Source: Myxocyprinus asiaticus
Lineage: Eukaryota > Chordata > Actinopteri > Cypriniformes > Catostomidae
Direction of reading: 5' to 3'
NCBI RefSeq assembly: GCF_019703515.2
Contig: NC_059346.1
Location: forward strand, 50,513,501 to 50,577,500
Length of the DNA: 64,000 nt
Shown piece by piece: positions 43,190-56,016 of this stretch. The notes below the pieces were generated by a model. It was not told where the DNA came from and did no database searches. It worked only from the letters and a program-made list of their open reading frames with translations. The position numbers and the translations under genes are program-made. Each line of letters starts with the position of its first letter. Within the stretch, counting starts at the first letter, position 1.

Positions 43190-46100
43190 TGACAAATTTT
43201 GAAAGCTATCCTTCTTGCCCTAGAAGCAATGCAACACCCGAAATTCCCAGTAATGAATTTACATATTTATTAAAATGACTTCTGAGCAAGCAATTCATTT
43301 ATATAATGTTAAAATACATTTTCTACCAAAAGAGAAATTGTGTGATTATGCTAGTCATCTACTTCCCATGGAGAGAATGCAAACATTTGATATTCCTCAG
43401 GCATTGCTTTTACTGCTAAAAATATAAAATATATAAAATAAAAGCTAAAAAATCAATGCATGCAGAATATACTGTATATGTTGATCATGCTGAGAATTCT
43501 GTCATCATCAGAAACTGATAAATGGCTTAAAAACCTCCGCTGCTCACTAACCCCATTGTTTGCTGACAAAATACCTGCTTGGTCATGGAAGTGGCAGGAG
43601 GAAATAACTTGTTGCACATTTTTGGAAGCATCTGTCACAGAGGAAGCATGAGAGTATGGTCTACTCACAAATTCATTTGTGGATTTTTACATATCAATGA
43701 GCACTGGTAGAAAGACATGGAACTAAGATTTGTTGAGTTGACTTGAACTTTCCTTGTTCAGGTGTTTCACCCAAAAATGACATTTTATCATCATTTACTC
43801 ACCCTCGTGTCATTCAAAACTCTTGTATGTCTTTTGCACATCTTTCTTTTTTTCATGGAACACAAGTGGACATGTTTTGAAAAGTGTTCACTCTGCTCTT
43901 TTCTATACAAAAAGCATTAAGTTATCAATAAAACTTGAAACGCTAAATTCCAAGTAATCTGAAGCCATACAATAGTTTTGTGTTATGAATAGACTGAAAT
44001 TGAAGTCGTTCAATAAAAAAACTTGCCGAAAAACTAACATATTTAAATTTGCACCAGGTTTTCTGTCAATGTTGCCAAATGACACACAGTTGTGTGTCTC
44101 GTAAACCTATTACCTTGAACTAAATCTGAATATGCTGAAGTAAATATGCAAATAATGTTTGAGAGCTATGGCAGAGGGCAAGATTTCCACTGGAAATACT
44201 TTTATAGTGCTTTAATGTCCCGATGCACAAAATCAAAGGACAAAGTTGCCATTTATAACTTTTTCTTTCACCAACATAATGTTTCTATCTTTTTTCCTTT
44301 CTCTTGAACCCCTCCCCTTAACCCCTTACATATTATTCCCGGCAACCAAGAACTTATCTTTAAGAACATTAATTTAACAATAATAGAATAACTTCAACAT
44401 CCCAGTATGTTTATGTTGCTTTTTTGTCATTGTTGGAGATTGATAGCCCTTGGTGAGGATATGCTTTTGTCATTTTTGGACAAACTATTTCTTTAAAGTT
44501 GTGTAGATGTGGGAGTGTTTGGAAAAACAATCATTATTTTTTGCAATACTGTTTGGTGGCACTTGTAGTTACACATTTCACCTTTAAGGGTGAAGTTTAG
44601 TAGAAAGCCTTCAAAAAAGTTCTCCAAACTTGAATTACTTCACCTCCAGAAATGTAATACTTATTTTTTATTTGGTCTCTATCAGTCAGTCAAGCTGTGC
44701 TACAGTTTGACATTGTCTGCTTTATTCCCAACTGCAGATGTAGATGGCAGCTAATCTAATAGAGCTGGCTGGCCTGTGTCTGTGACAGACAGAGAGAGAG
44801 GCAGAGATATCCTGCTGTTACACTGATGGCATCCCCTGATCTCCCACCCAGACAGCAGGGATATAATATCCCCTCCTGGTAGGCAATAATACTCAGATCA
44901 CAACGCTGCTATATGGAGATGAAGCTAGACAGTATAAAATGGAGGTTACAGCACAGACCCCTCAGCTCTGCCTAAAGACACAGGGAGCAAAATCAACATC
45001 ATGATAAGCAGATTTGAAAGGAGAAATGCCCTCTTACACTGCTGTGCATTTAATACCACAGAAGATTCTGATAAAAGGGCTATTGACATAGGTTAAACTT
45101 CAACTCAAAGGGATGTAGTTACAAAATGCATTGATCTTAAAGGGATAATTCCCCCAAAAATGAAAGTCTGCCATTTACTAACCCTCATGTCTTTCTTTCT
45201 TTCTTTCTTTCTTTCATGGCAATGAAGTTGTAAAATTGGATATAACTTTACACAGAAAAGCAATTTTATCACACTAAAATCATGTTAACACACATATGGT
45301 TTACATCTTGTGACTATACTTTTGAAATAGTGAGTATATTAACGTTTACGGATTGGCCCCATTTACTTTCATTGTAAGTGTCTCACTGTAACACCGATTT
45401 TTGCTTTTTATTTATTTTTTTTTTTTTAAAGAAAAAGAGGCTAAATACATTTTTGTGGTACTCAACATTATACCACAAATGCTGACAATTGAGCTTAACT
45501 TGTATTTAACCCGGAATATTCCTTTAAAAAGTGAAAACTTCTGTGTTATATTGTTTGCTTCAAAATATTCTATTTAACCAACAGTTTTTTTATTCTATTT
45601 ATTTTCAGCCACAACTGTAGATGTACTGTGGCCCCAAAAAGTATTTTAACACTTAAAAAAAAAAAAAGAATTTGCTTGGATATAAAACAAAATATATAGC
45701 AGAGTGGCACAGGTGTAGTTCATCACATTAACTACATGCAACACTTACATTTAACAACCAGAAAGTGTCCAGATATTTTTGTCCTCATTTTGAACAGTTA
45801 ATTTATTGTTTTATCATTCAAGACGTAAATAAGTTATTTTTGTGAAATGGCTTGCTTTACAAGTGTGTTTTTGCTTTAACACAAATGCCGCTTGTTTTGA
45901 TATTTTGTTATCTATAATTCAACAAAATTCATACATTATTAAATGAGGCCTACATGTTCAAATACATATTTGGGCCACTGTACATTTTACACCAGGGAAT
46001 GCAGCTAGTTCCAATGGAGTGGTGGTGCAATGCTTCAGAGAGGCTTTTGGGAGTTATAGAGTAAGTTGAAACAGAGTCCTGGGAGGGTAAAAGTTATTTG

Positions 46101-47492
46101 TGGGCACTGTGGAGTGTGCCATGTTCATACACAATTTCAAAAGGTGGACTTCATTTTAGTGGTATCCTGGAAGGTGAATTTCTCTATAACATACAGTATT
46201 GTTGCTAAATAAACACTGACATTTGCTCTTTAAAACTACAGTAGATCCAATTATCAGGGCAAATGCAATGGTTCTGCTTCAGGACTGGTTTCTCTTTAGG
46301 ACCCAGATTTTTACATTGGACACAATGAATCAACACAACCCATTTTTTTTTTTTAATGTTGCATTGAATTTACTGTTTGTGCTGTTAGACTCTACTCACA
46401 TTTATGGTCCATGGTTAGATGGTAACAGTCATGCTTGCGAAAAGTTTCACAAGATTCACATATGATATCCATACATTGTGTTTATTTGGATTACTGCAGC
46501 AACCCTACCACTACACCTAACCTAAACGGCAAAAGTGTGTCTCACAAAAGTTCTGCAGAACAACATGGATGTTCACAATAAGCACATTTTATAAAATGCT
46601 TAATAGTAGTTAAGAACACTTAATTTTAAGTGGGACCACTGCATTTTGCATAGTTTTCCCGTGCTGTCTGCAACCCTATACAACAGACCTGCGACGCAAT
46701 TGAAAACCACCGCTTTAGTGAGTTTATCATAAATTAATTTGTTTTTGAAATGTAATGTGTATATGCATAGAACAAATGAAACAAAAGTCTTACACCCATT
46801 ACACCCATCTGTTGTTCATAAAATTCATCAAGTATATTGAACTTTGAACCTTGCAGTAATGTTAATTTGCTCAGGATCATGTCTGCCAATTTTAACTTTG
46901 AGAAGAACAAGAAGTATGGCTCAGAACAATAAATATGTGGGCAGTAAATATACCTCAGGTAACATTCAGCATAACATGAACGCACTGATAACGCTCTGTG
47001 TACATAGGCTACATTATTGTGGAGGCGTTTGATTTTTCCCCACCTTTTTGTGACACTCAGCTCCGAGCAAAGAATAATTACATTTTAAAAGAAACCTAAA
47101 TAAGGATGTAGTCATCAGAATTTAACACATTCTGTCACAATCAGTTACAGAACAATGAAGCTCATGCTCATTTGTAGCAAGTATATTTGTCAAAACTCTC
47201 TAAATAAAAAGGTATGCAGTGCTTGGCAGGCAATAGAACAATACTGAGCACCCAGCTGTATTTTATCGATACACAGCCCCACTACGTGAGCATCTTCGAT
47301 GAATCTTTTTTTCCATACAATGAAAGTGAATGGTGACTGAGGCTTACCTTCTGTGTAAGAAAGTCGTACATGTTTGTAACAATATGAGGGCGAGTAAATT
47401 ATGACAGAACTTCATTTTTGGGTGTTATATCCCTTTAAGGAGCGACAGATGACATCAAATGCCATTTGGTTTTTTCTTGTAGTACCCAAAAT
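42770..47492. other. Intergenic DNA with dispersed MITE remnants, no gene seen
   Basis: Contents: a 30-base A-run (43155-43184), a TTAAAGG/AGTTCACCC-family copy (43762-43865), a (CTTT)n tract (45191-45215), a dispersed repeat (45217-45530) shared with 53865-54127, and another MITE half (47310-47440). Around 44900-45000 there is a TATAAAATGG box (44935) in moderately GC-balanced DNA, but I cannot attach an exon to it. Confidence 0.5.
45217..45530 (+). repeat. Dispersed repeat shared with 53865-54127
   Basis: Shares 'GGCAATGAAGTTGTAAAATTGG', 'TTTTATCACACTAAAAT' and 'ATTGAGCTTAACTTGT' with the copy at 53865-54127 and, inverted, with 52970-53148. Non-coding. Probably a non-autonomous DNA element. 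Confidence 0.65.
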
Positions 47493-47754
47493 GTATTGGT
47501 TACTGATGTAACCTCTGTTCCCTGATGGAGGGAACGAGATGTTGTGTTGATGTAGTGACACTAGGGGTTCAATCTTGAGAGCCCCAATCACCTTTGCTTA
47601 AAATAGAAAAGGCCAATGAAAATTGGCGAGTGGAATTTTCATGCCACTCTCCGCCCCGGACATACAGGTATAAAAGGAGATGGCATGCATCACTCATTCA
47701 GATTTATGCTGAGGAGCCATATCAGCGGCCTGTTCAGCGCCACGACAGGAGGGA

Positions 47755-47865
47755 CACCATGTCTCGTTCCCTCCATCAGGGAACAGAGGTTACATCAGTA
47801 ACCAATACGTTCCCTGTCTGTCACTCACTCGACGTTGTGTCGATGTAGTGACACTAGGGGTTCCT
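47755..47865 (-). other. Internal complementary region of DIRS copy 3
   Basis: The reverse complement of the right end (47755-47808) is followed by that of the left end (47809-47865), abutting as in a circle. It matches the outer termini of the same copy base for base over the visible junction. Confidence 0.85.
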
Positions 47866-48589
47866 ATAGGAAACGCCGCAGGCGCTGAACCTTGTCATGA
47901 GGCACGGAAGAGTGGACATGGGCAAGCTGCTGCGTGCCTTGTAGCGAGCACTCAACCATGTCATGACCTTCCAGCGAGTTAGGTAAGGCATCTCCCTAGT
48001 CCCGTTAAGGGGGGAGAAGGCACTTACCCAAGTAGGCTACCAGCAGTGCCTTTCTTAATTTGCTGTTTAGCAATCTCCTGCCGAGCACTTTCTAGAATAA
48101 CGCTGGGAAGTGCTCTTCCCTCTCCAGGAAGGAGAGCACTATGGAGACCACATCCTGCCGGAGGGAGGTTAACATGTGGAGCATACCTCACATGGACTTA
48201 CCAATGGGGAAGTACACATATGGAATGATACCACAGGAGGACCCTATCTACAGAGAGGGTACACAGCACAGTGGCCGAGACAGAGAAAGTTCTGACGAGG
48301 GGAAACCGAACAGTGGAAACTCATCATACGGGATTACCAAAGGGGAATCACCACGCATGGAGCACTGAGCTCAAGCACACAGGATCACATGAAAAGGGGA
48401 ATACCATGAGTACTGGGCCTGGTGGCGTTACTCCTCCGTGGAGTTCGTCACTGGACAGTGCTAAAGAATTAAAGAGGCATCCGGAGTTCACCGGTACGGG
48501 GAACTGTTGTGGACAAAAAAGCACACATTATCACCTTTGAAAAAGGGGAAAGGTGCAATGCAAGCGGTACACCCAACAGGCCGCCCAGT

Positions 48590-49578
48590 CTACCTGCTGT
48601 TACCGCGTAACACTCGGGTCAAAACCAGGTCTATGTGTAGTTTATAAAACCTTGCAGAGGTATTAGGCATAGCCCAACCCGCAGCGCTGCATATGTCTGC
48701 TAGAGAGGCCCCCCTTGCCAGTGCCCAGGAGGATGCAACACCTCTAGTGGAGTGCACCCAGACCCCCAAGGGGCATGGCACGTCCTGAGACTGGTATGCG
48801 AGAGAAATGGCATTCACAATCCAATGGGCCAACCTCTGCTTGGAGACAGCTTTCCCCTTCTGCTGTCCTCCAAAACAGACAAAGAGCTGCTCCGAGCATC
48901 TAAAGCTCTGAGTGCGGTCCAGATAGATGTGCAGGGCGAGAACTGGACACGGCAACGACAAGGCTAGGTCTTCCTCCTCTCTGAAGGGAGCGCTTGCAGG
49001 TTCACCACCTGGTCTCGAAAAGGAGTGGTGGGAACTTTGGGCATGTAACCAGGCCGGGGTCTCAAGATCACGTGAGAGTGTGCCGGCCTGAACTCCAGGC
49101 ATTCGCTGGTAACAGAGAGTGCCTGCAGGTCCCCCACCCTATTGATGGAAGTGAGCGCCACCAGGAGGGCCATCTTCAGAGACAGAGTGCTGAGCTCAGC
49201 CAGCTCCAGGGGCTCAAACGGGGCTCTCTATAGGGCAGTTAGGACCATAGAGTGATCCCAAGAGGGGATCAGGCACGGTCTAGGAGGATTCAATCTCCTC
49301 GCGCCTTTAAGGGACCTGTTGATCAGGTCGTGCTGTCATGAGGGACTGCCATCCAGTGTATCGTGGTGAGCTGCTATGGCAGCCACGTACACTTTCAGGG
49401 TAGAGGGAGACAGCCATCTCTCTAGCCCTTCCTGAAGAAAAGACAGCACAGACCTGACGGCGCATCTCTGTGGGTCTTCCCCATGGGAAGAATACCAGTT
49501 AGTGAAAAGACGCCACTTCAAGACATACAGCTGCCTCATAGAGGGGGCCCTGGCCTGAGTGATCGTGTCTACCACCAC
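48590..49578 (-). pseudogene. DIRS tyrosine recombinase, copy 3
   Basis: Segments in three frames cover the protein: RAPSMRQLYVLKWRLFTNW and LSPSTLKVYVAAIAAHH (49578-49336), LTSINRVGDLQAL with the first Arg (about 49120-49160), and the C-terminal half with HSTRGVASSW (HxxR, about 48733-48762) and ARFYKLHID (Tyr, about 48636-48662). Lys before the first Arg in copy 1 is Asn here. The recombinase frame is separated from RT sequence by a deletion junction near 49600. Inactive as it stands. Confidence 0.83.
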
Positions 49579-49614
49579 TGGTGGAAGACCTGGGCACTGG
49601 CAAGGGGGGCCTCT

Positions 49615-50073
49615 CTAGCAGACACTGGTAAAGATGCAAGGGGACAGGGACAGACCAAAGGGGAGGACCTTGTACTGGTATGCCCGTCCCTCGAAAGCAA
49701 ACCGAAGAAAGGGTCTGTGTCGAGGAAGGATCGATATGTGAAAGTATGCATCCTTCAGATCGATGTCCGTGAACCAATCCTGATGTCGTACTGACGCCAG
49801 GATGCACTTCTGCGTTAACATCCTGAACAGAAGCCTGTGTAATGCCTTGTTTAGGGCATGCAGGTCCAAGATTGGGCATGACCCTCCCCCTCTCTTGGGC
49901 TCTAACCAAGCCTCCAGCCTCCATGACAGCAGCACCAGGGGGACGACTGGACTTACCGTGCCCTGGCAGGGTGGTTCGCGGCAAGGCAGAGCAGGTGCCC
50001 CACCTGGAAGACAGCCCGGGGGGTTGTGCTGCTCCGCAAGTCCACAACGGTGGCCAGTGACTGGGACGGGCAA
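49615..50073 (-). pseudogene. DIRS reverse transcriptase, N-terminal half
   Basis: The palm region reads PILDLHALNKALHRL, then DWFTDIDLKDAYFHISI and YQYKVLPFGLSLSP, typical early RT motifs with the Asp of DLKDAYF at about 49758. It ends at a stop about 49615 where the sequence switches to recombinase. The YLDD segment present in copy 2 is missing, so no catalytic centre is formed. Confidence 0.83.
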
Positions 50074-50376
50074 GCGGCCCCAGAGATCATCACACTTACC
50101 TGTTCTCCGGCTGTCTCTCGACGGAGAACAAGGAAAGGGGAAGTACTCGCATTTGCCTGATTGACCGGAAAGACTTCCAGCACCTGGCCGTTGCTAGTGC
50201 GCTGGCCCAGGGAATGAGGAAACTGGTCTTTTATTGACCATGTGGGTGCCGAGTCCCACAGGGCACTAGGCATTGTCATACTCACCACACGCTGGCCCAG
50301 GGGCGATGGTGGGGCTGGAGAGATGTCCTGGGCCAGACCGGTCAGGAGCGGTTGCCTCATCCCTGGGTAGGCCATG

Positions 50377-51844
50377 TCAGGACCGCCTCGAAGCCCATCT
50401 GGGATTCTTGGGGGCCGAATGACAGGCAGGTGGAGCCGACTTCCCGTGGGAGGATCTTTTTCTCTGAGGCTGGCTTGCGGGCTCCATTGGTACAGGAGCC
50501 AGGGCCGGCACCGCAGGGGAATGACTCTGGTGAGAAGCAGACGGGGTGTGGGACCTCGGTGGCCTGAAGGCGGCTGGGTCACGCTGTGGCAGGATGTGTT
50601 TAATTGCCTCTGTCTGCTTTCTCACCGTCAAGAACTGATGGGTGAAATCCTCGACAGTGTCGCCAAAAAGCCCCCCTTGGGAAATGGGCGCATCAAGAAA
50701 GCAGACTTTCTCGGTGTCACACATCTCCACAAGGTTGAGCCACAGGTGCCGGTCTTGGACCACAAGCATGGACATCGTCCGCCTCAGAGCACGTGCCATG
50801 ACCTGCGTCGCACGTAAGGTGAGGTCGGTCGCAGTGCACAGTTTCTGCATCAGCCCTGGGTCGGTCCTACCCTCATGCAGGTCTTTTAGCACCTTGGCCT
50901 GGTGGACCTGCAGGATGGCCGTGGCATGCAGGGTGGAAGCGGCCTGTCCCGTGGCCTTGGAAGCCTTCGTCATTAAAGAGGAAGAGAACTTACAGGCCTT
51001 GGAAAGGAGCCTTGGTCGGTCGCGCCAGGTGGCTGCGCCCTGCGGGTATAAATGCACCGCTATGGCGCGCTCTACCTGGGGAAGCTCGACATAACCCTTA
51101 GCCGCTCCGCCGTCAAGGGTAGTCAGAGTGGACAAGCCCACGAAGCGTGTACAGGCAGTAAAAGGTGCCTTCCACAACTTCGTTAGCTCCTCGTGCACTT
51201 CCGGGAAGAAAGGCACCCAGAAACCAATCATCCAGCCGCGAACACTCAGGGCAGTGTAGAGGGTTCCACTTCAGCCCGATGTTCGCAGCCACCCAGGCAA
51301 GCATGGCTGCCATCTCAGCGTCCGACTCCTCCTGTGCTTCACCTCCCCTGGGTGGGAGCCCAGAAGATTCGTCCGCTTCTGACAGAAGAAGCCCACTCTC
51401 CAATGCCACGACCGAAAGCTCATCCTCGTCACGAGCCGTGAATGACACATTAAACCCGCCCTGAGGCAGACCGCCTGCATCGCTCAACAGCTCGTCCAGA
51501 CAGAACGAGCGTGCTGGGGGATGGGAGGTCCGTGGGGGCTGAGCCGGCGGAAACGCTCCCATGTCCACATCCAGATCGCCCACAGTGCTTGCCGACCCGG
51601 CCGGCTGAGCATCAGCCCAGGACGGACCAGGTTGGGGAGCAGCCACGGTGGCTCCTTGTTTCATGAAGAAGGAAGTGAGCCCTGACCGCAACATTCTCAT
51701 GGGCATGTTTTAACAATGAGAACATAACCTTTCCACGAAAGCCGCCTCGGTGTGCTGGCTCCCCAGACACTCGAGGCAGATTTCATGGGTATCCGGAGGG
51801 GAGAGATAACGGCCACATCCAGTAGCGCAAACGCGGAAGAACAT
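50377..51844 (-). pseudogene. DIRS ORF1 (gag-like), copy 3
   Basis: The start at 51844 opens a cysteine-rich N-terminus (FFRVCATGCGRYLS, CLECLG) that meets a TAA near 51711 where copies 1 and 2 have a sense codon (CENM). It continues in the same style (GDLDVDMGAFPPAQ, ARDEDELSVVALESG, WVAANIGLKWNPL) and shifts frame near 51200. The C-terminal half (51231-50377) is the best preserved in the window: PFFPEVHEELTKLWKAPF, RHLWLNLVEMCDTEK, GDTVEDFTHQFLTV and a basic Ser/Pro-rich tail. Putative nucleocapsid. Role inferred from position. Confidence 0.82.
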
Positions 51845-52969
51845 CTTTAAAAAGACGGCAAGCATTTGCGCGAGCTCTTTTAGAAAGAAATATACTCTTT
51901 CTAATATACTCTTTTAGCACCTGCAGACTCAGGCTGTCGAAGTGCCCAGGGGAAACACAGCACTCAACCGTGTGAGGGTGACCACTGATATGCACCGTAA
52001 GAACCAGCAGCATAGCAAAGAGTGAGAGGACGAACACACATGCATTCGGCTCCGAAGAAAAAATCTGAATGAGTGATGCACGCTATATCCTTTTAAACCG
52101 GTATGTCCGGGGCGGAGAGTGGCATGCAAATTCCACTCGCCAATTTTCATTGGCCTTTTCTATTTTAAGCAAAGGTGATTGGGGCTCTCAATATCGAACC
52201 CCTAGTGTCACTACATCGACACAACGTCGAGTGAGTGACAGACAGGGAACAGCACAATCCTCAAGCAAATTTGGAGAAGAAATAATAATAATGGCATAAA
52301 TGCAGTCATTTGCATCATAACAGCTGGAACTCAGAAAATAAGCAAGTGATATTACACATAAATATTAGTAAGGTCATTGGTTTGTCAAGGGACAAATAAT
52401 TAAATAGGGAACAGTTATACTGTATTTCAAATATTTTATTTTAACAGTTGAAATTTTAACCCATGGCCATTTTTAACCCTAGGTTATCTTGTTCCATTTT
52501 TCCACACTGTACATTTTTAAACACTGGGTTAACGGTTTTAAAGCATTTGCAGATTTTCAAGGTTAATAACCTTAGTCAAATACAGCAAATAACTCCTAGT
52601 TCATTTGAGTTGCTCTGAAAATCAATTATGGTTGTCTTTAGCCTTCTGAAAAGCTTCAGTTAAAATGTTTGCCCTCACTATTTGACATTTATTACTTTTT
52701 CTCTCAGATGCTAAAACTAAACAGTGCATGAACGTTTCTGCAACTGTACAGTGTAATCATATTTAATAAGGAAAGCATTGTTTAGCTGAACAACTAGCTG
52801 TAAAATTCTAGCACCACGTTTCACACTGTATCATTCGGAACAGCAATTTAAGGTTAGCACTGGAAAAGTGGTGTTAATCCAGCCCAGTGGAGGGCTTCAT
52901 AACCCATAGTTGAAATCTGTGCTTTAAAAAAAAAAACAAAAAAAAAAACTAAACATTGCTTAACTCAGG

Positions 52970-53148
52970 GTTAAAAGTGCCCTTAAATAACTATTTCAGG
53001 TTCAATACAAGTTAAGCTCAATCAACAGCATTTATGACATAATGTTGATTACAACAAAAAATTATTTTGACTCGTCCCTTCTATTCTTTAAAAAAAAAAA
53101 GAACATTGAGACACTTACAATGGAAGTGAAAGAAGCCAATTTTTGGAG
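52970..53148 (-). repeat. Dispersed repeat fragment (same family as 45217-45530)
   Basis: Reverse-complemented 'AAGTTAAGCTCAAT' and 'CATTTATGACATAATGTTGA' match the distal part of the family. Truncated at the edge of the palindromic MITE. Confidence 0.6.
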
Positions 53149-53149
53149 G

Positions 53150-53733
53150 GTTTAAAGGGACAGTTCACCAAAAAAAGAAGAATATTTAAGCTCTGTAGGT
53201 CCATACAATGCAAGTGAATGGTACCAACATTTTGTTGCTCCAAATAGCACATAAATGCAGTATAAAAGTATTCCATAAGACTCCAGTGGTTAAATCCATA
53301 TCTTATATCTATATGATAGGTGTAGGTGAGAAACAGATACACTTTTAAGTCCAATTTTTCTAGAAATTCTCCTCCCTGCCCAGTAGGGGGCATATGCATA
53401 AAGAATGTGAATCACCAAAAACACAAGAAGAAGAATGTGAAAGTGAATTGAGCAGGGAGGAGAATTTATAGTAAACTTTGACTAAAATATTGATCTGTTT
53501 CTCACTCACACCTATCAAATCACTTCTGAAGAAATGGATTTAACCACTAGAGTCATATGGATTACTTTTATGCTGACCTATGTGATTTTTGGAGCTTCAG
53601 AATATTGGCACCAATTCTTCAAAAAATTCTTCAAAAATTCTCCATTTGTGTTCTGCTGAAGAAAAAAAGTCATACACGTATGGGATGGCATGAGGGTGAG
53701 TAAATGATGAGAGAACTTTCCTTTAAGGGCATA
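53150..53733. mobile_element. Long palindromic MITE (~580 bp)
   Basis: The left half starts TTTAAAGGGACAGTTCACC and the right half ends GAGAACTTTCCTTTAAGGG. Reversed, the right half follows the left for most of its length: GGTTAAATCCAT, GATAGGTGT...GTGAGAAACAGAT and TTCTCCTCCCTGC occur in both. The whole unit therefore folds on itself. The centre lies near 53400. No coding capacity. Half-copies of this family are scattered through the window. Confidence 0.8.
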
Positions 53734-53864
53734 AATGTGAAGCTTCTAATTTTATAAAAGCACTTACAATTAATTCTTCTGTTAAAACTTGGTTATTATT
53801 TGAGCTGTAAATTGGTTTAAAATGTCATTTTTAATGTGGTTTTATGCTTTAAACTGTTACGCCA

Positions 53865-54127
53865 TTATGGCAATGAAGTTGTAAAATTGGCTATAACTTA
53901 AAACACAAAAGGTTAGTAAGTAGTTTTATCACACTAAAATTATGTTAACACAAAAATTGTTTATGTCTTGTGGCTATACTTTTGAAACAGTGAGTATTTT
54001 AATGTTTAAAGATTGACCCCAATTCACTTCCATTGCAAGCTGAAATAAATTTTTGTGGTAATCGACATTATGCCACAAATGCTGCTGATTGAGCTTAACT
54101 TGTTTTAAACCCAGAATATTCCTTTAT
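53865..54127 (+). repeat. Dispersed repeat (same family as 45217-45530)
   Basis: Near-complete copy starting GGCAATGAAGTTGTAAAATTGG and ending in a CAGAATATTCCTTTA-type terminus. Confidence 0.65.
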
Positions 54128-54943
54128 CCCAGACCTTAAGGTTTGCAATTCTCTTCACTCTATTATATCATGTACAGCTGAAAACTAATTTTTATTTTAA
54201 CCCAGAGTTAAGTGTAGTGTGCAAAGCCCTTGTGCATAATTAAACAAGTGCATAGGAATAATATGTAAAGAGTAATTTGACAGCCTAGATATTTTGCCCC
54301 AAAGGCAAAAAGATGCCAAAATACTAAAAAGGAGATTCTAAAAACAATAAAAATAACAATAACTCATACATAAATTCATATTCTTTTAACCCATAAGCAC
54401 AAGAAACAAACAAAACAAACATTAATTTGACTGGTATTCATATTTATATTTATCAACTTCAATATCACATGAAAAACAGTAACAAGTAATCAGGTGCTGT
54501 GGCTGTTTCAGACTATGCAACATTGCATATGCCATGAAGTGAAGCTCGGTCACTGAAGCTTGCCAACAATTTGATTACAATGTCATCCACTCTAGAGAAT
54601 ATTTCTGCACACGTACTGTAGTTCAGAACATGTCTAATTATACATGACGCTTAATATGGCAGCACAAGTGCTTGCAGGTGACAGGAACCATAATGAGGAC
54701 CAGAAAAACATAGAAAGCCTTTTTAGAGCATACAGTTCAGTGCATTGTCAAGACAACACTGATATTCTGCCTTCATAACAAAAGGATCTGTGCTCAATAA
54801 ACATATTAAGTATTGACAATTGATTTGTTTGCATACAGCACAGATATGATGACTAATTGGGGGGGAATGGGTCAAAATAAAAAATAACAGTCAGTATCTG
54901 GTGTGGCCACCAGCTGCATTAATTACTGCAGTGCATCTTCTCC

Positions 54944-55844
54944 TCATGGACTGCACCAGATTTGCAGTTCTTGCTGTGAGATGTTAACCCACTCTTCCAC
55001 CAAGGCACATGCAAGTTCCTGGACATTTCTGGGGGGAATGGCCCTAGCCCTCACCCTCCGATCCATCAGGTCCCAGATGTGCTCAATGGGATTGAGATCC
55101 GGGCTCTTCACTGGCCATGGCAGAACACTAACTAAATGAGCAGTATGGCTGGTGGCATTGTGTACCACATGAGGGAGGAAGATGTCTTCCCTGTAACGCA
55201 CAGTGTTGAGATTGCCTGCAATGACAACAAGCTCAGTCCGATGATGCTGTGACACACCGCCCCAGACCACGATGGACCCTCCACCTCCAAATCGATCCCG
55301 CTCCAGAGTAAAGGCCTCAGTGTATTGCTCATTCCTTCGACAATAAAAGCGAGTCCGACCATCACCCCTGAAGAGACAAAACTGCAACTCATCAGTGAAG
55401 AGCAATTTTTGCCAGTCCTGTCTGGTCCAGTGAAGGTGGGTTTGTGCTCATAGGCGACGTTGTTGCTGGTGATGTCTGGAAAGGACCTGCCTTACAACAG
55501 GCCTACAAGCCCTCAGTCCAGCCTCTCTCAGCCTATTGTGGACAGTCTGAGCACTGATGGAGGGATTGTGCATTCCTGGTGTAACTCAGGCAGTTGTTGT
55601 TGCCATCCTGTGCCTGTCCCGCAGGTGTGATATTCGGTTGTACCGATTATGAGCAGGTGTTGTTACACGTAGTCTGCCACTGCAAGGATGATTAGCTGTC
55701 CTTCCTGTCTCCCTGTAGTGCTGTCTTAGGTGTCTCACAGTACGGACATTGCAATTTATTTGCCCTAGCCACATCTGCAGTCCTCATGCCTCCATGCAGC
55801 ATGCCTAAGGCACGTTCACGCAGATGAGCAGGGACCCTGGGCAT
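54944..55844 (-). pseudogene. Tc1-like transposase, second catalytic Asp deleted
   Basis: The start at 55844 gives MPRVPAHLRERALGML, followed by the paired DNA-binding domain (NVRTVRHLRQHYRETGRT, SGRLRVTTP). Stops and shifts occur near 55690 and 55586. The catalytic part (55405-54944) has LFTDELQFCLFRGDGRTR with the first Asp and SPDLNPIEHIWDLMDRR with the Glu of the DDE triad. The block between FLPHVV and HNATSHTAH has lost the stretch containing the second Asp. About 300 codons overall, slightly short of the family's ~340. Inactive. Confidence 0.87.
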
Positions 55845-56016
55845 CTTTCTTTTGGTGTTTTTCAGAGTCAGTTGAAAGGTCTCTTTAGTGTCCAAAGTTT
55901 TTATAACTGTGACATTAATTGCCTACCGTCTATAAGCTGTTAGTGTCTTAATGACCATTCCACAGGTGAATGTTCATTAATTGTTTATGGTTCATAGAAC
56001 AAGCATGGAAAACTTT

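Larger units (their letters stand above)
47493..52250 (-). mobile_element. DIRS-type retrotransposon, copy 3 (partial RT, no RNase H)
   Basis: Minus strand. It begins at 52250 (GTTCCCTGTCTGTCACTC) and ends at 47493 (...AACCAATAC). Inverted repeats with TATAAAAGG-type promoter blocks lie at both ends. The internal complementary region at 47755-47865 shows the junction CCAATAC|GTTCCC (47808/47809), exactly joining the two outer ends. Coding order is ORF1, reverse transcriptase (N-terminal half only), tyrosine recombinase. The section with the YLDD motif and all of RNase H is missing. It has no detectable hAT or other host element around it. Confidence 0.9.
52251..54855. other. Intergenic DNA with nested MITEs, no gene seen
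   Basis: From 52251 to about 52970 nothing is recognised apart from A/T tracts. A dispersed-repeat fragment lies inverted at 52970-53148, a palindromic MITE at 53150-53733, and a direct copy of the dispersed repeat at 53865-54127. Beyond that no gene is seen until the Tc1 element. Confidence 0.5.

Noticed and set aside
44925..45000. TATAAAATGG promoter of a host gene
   Set aside because: A lone TATA match in non-coding DNA, with no exon, open frame or splice signal that could be connected to it.
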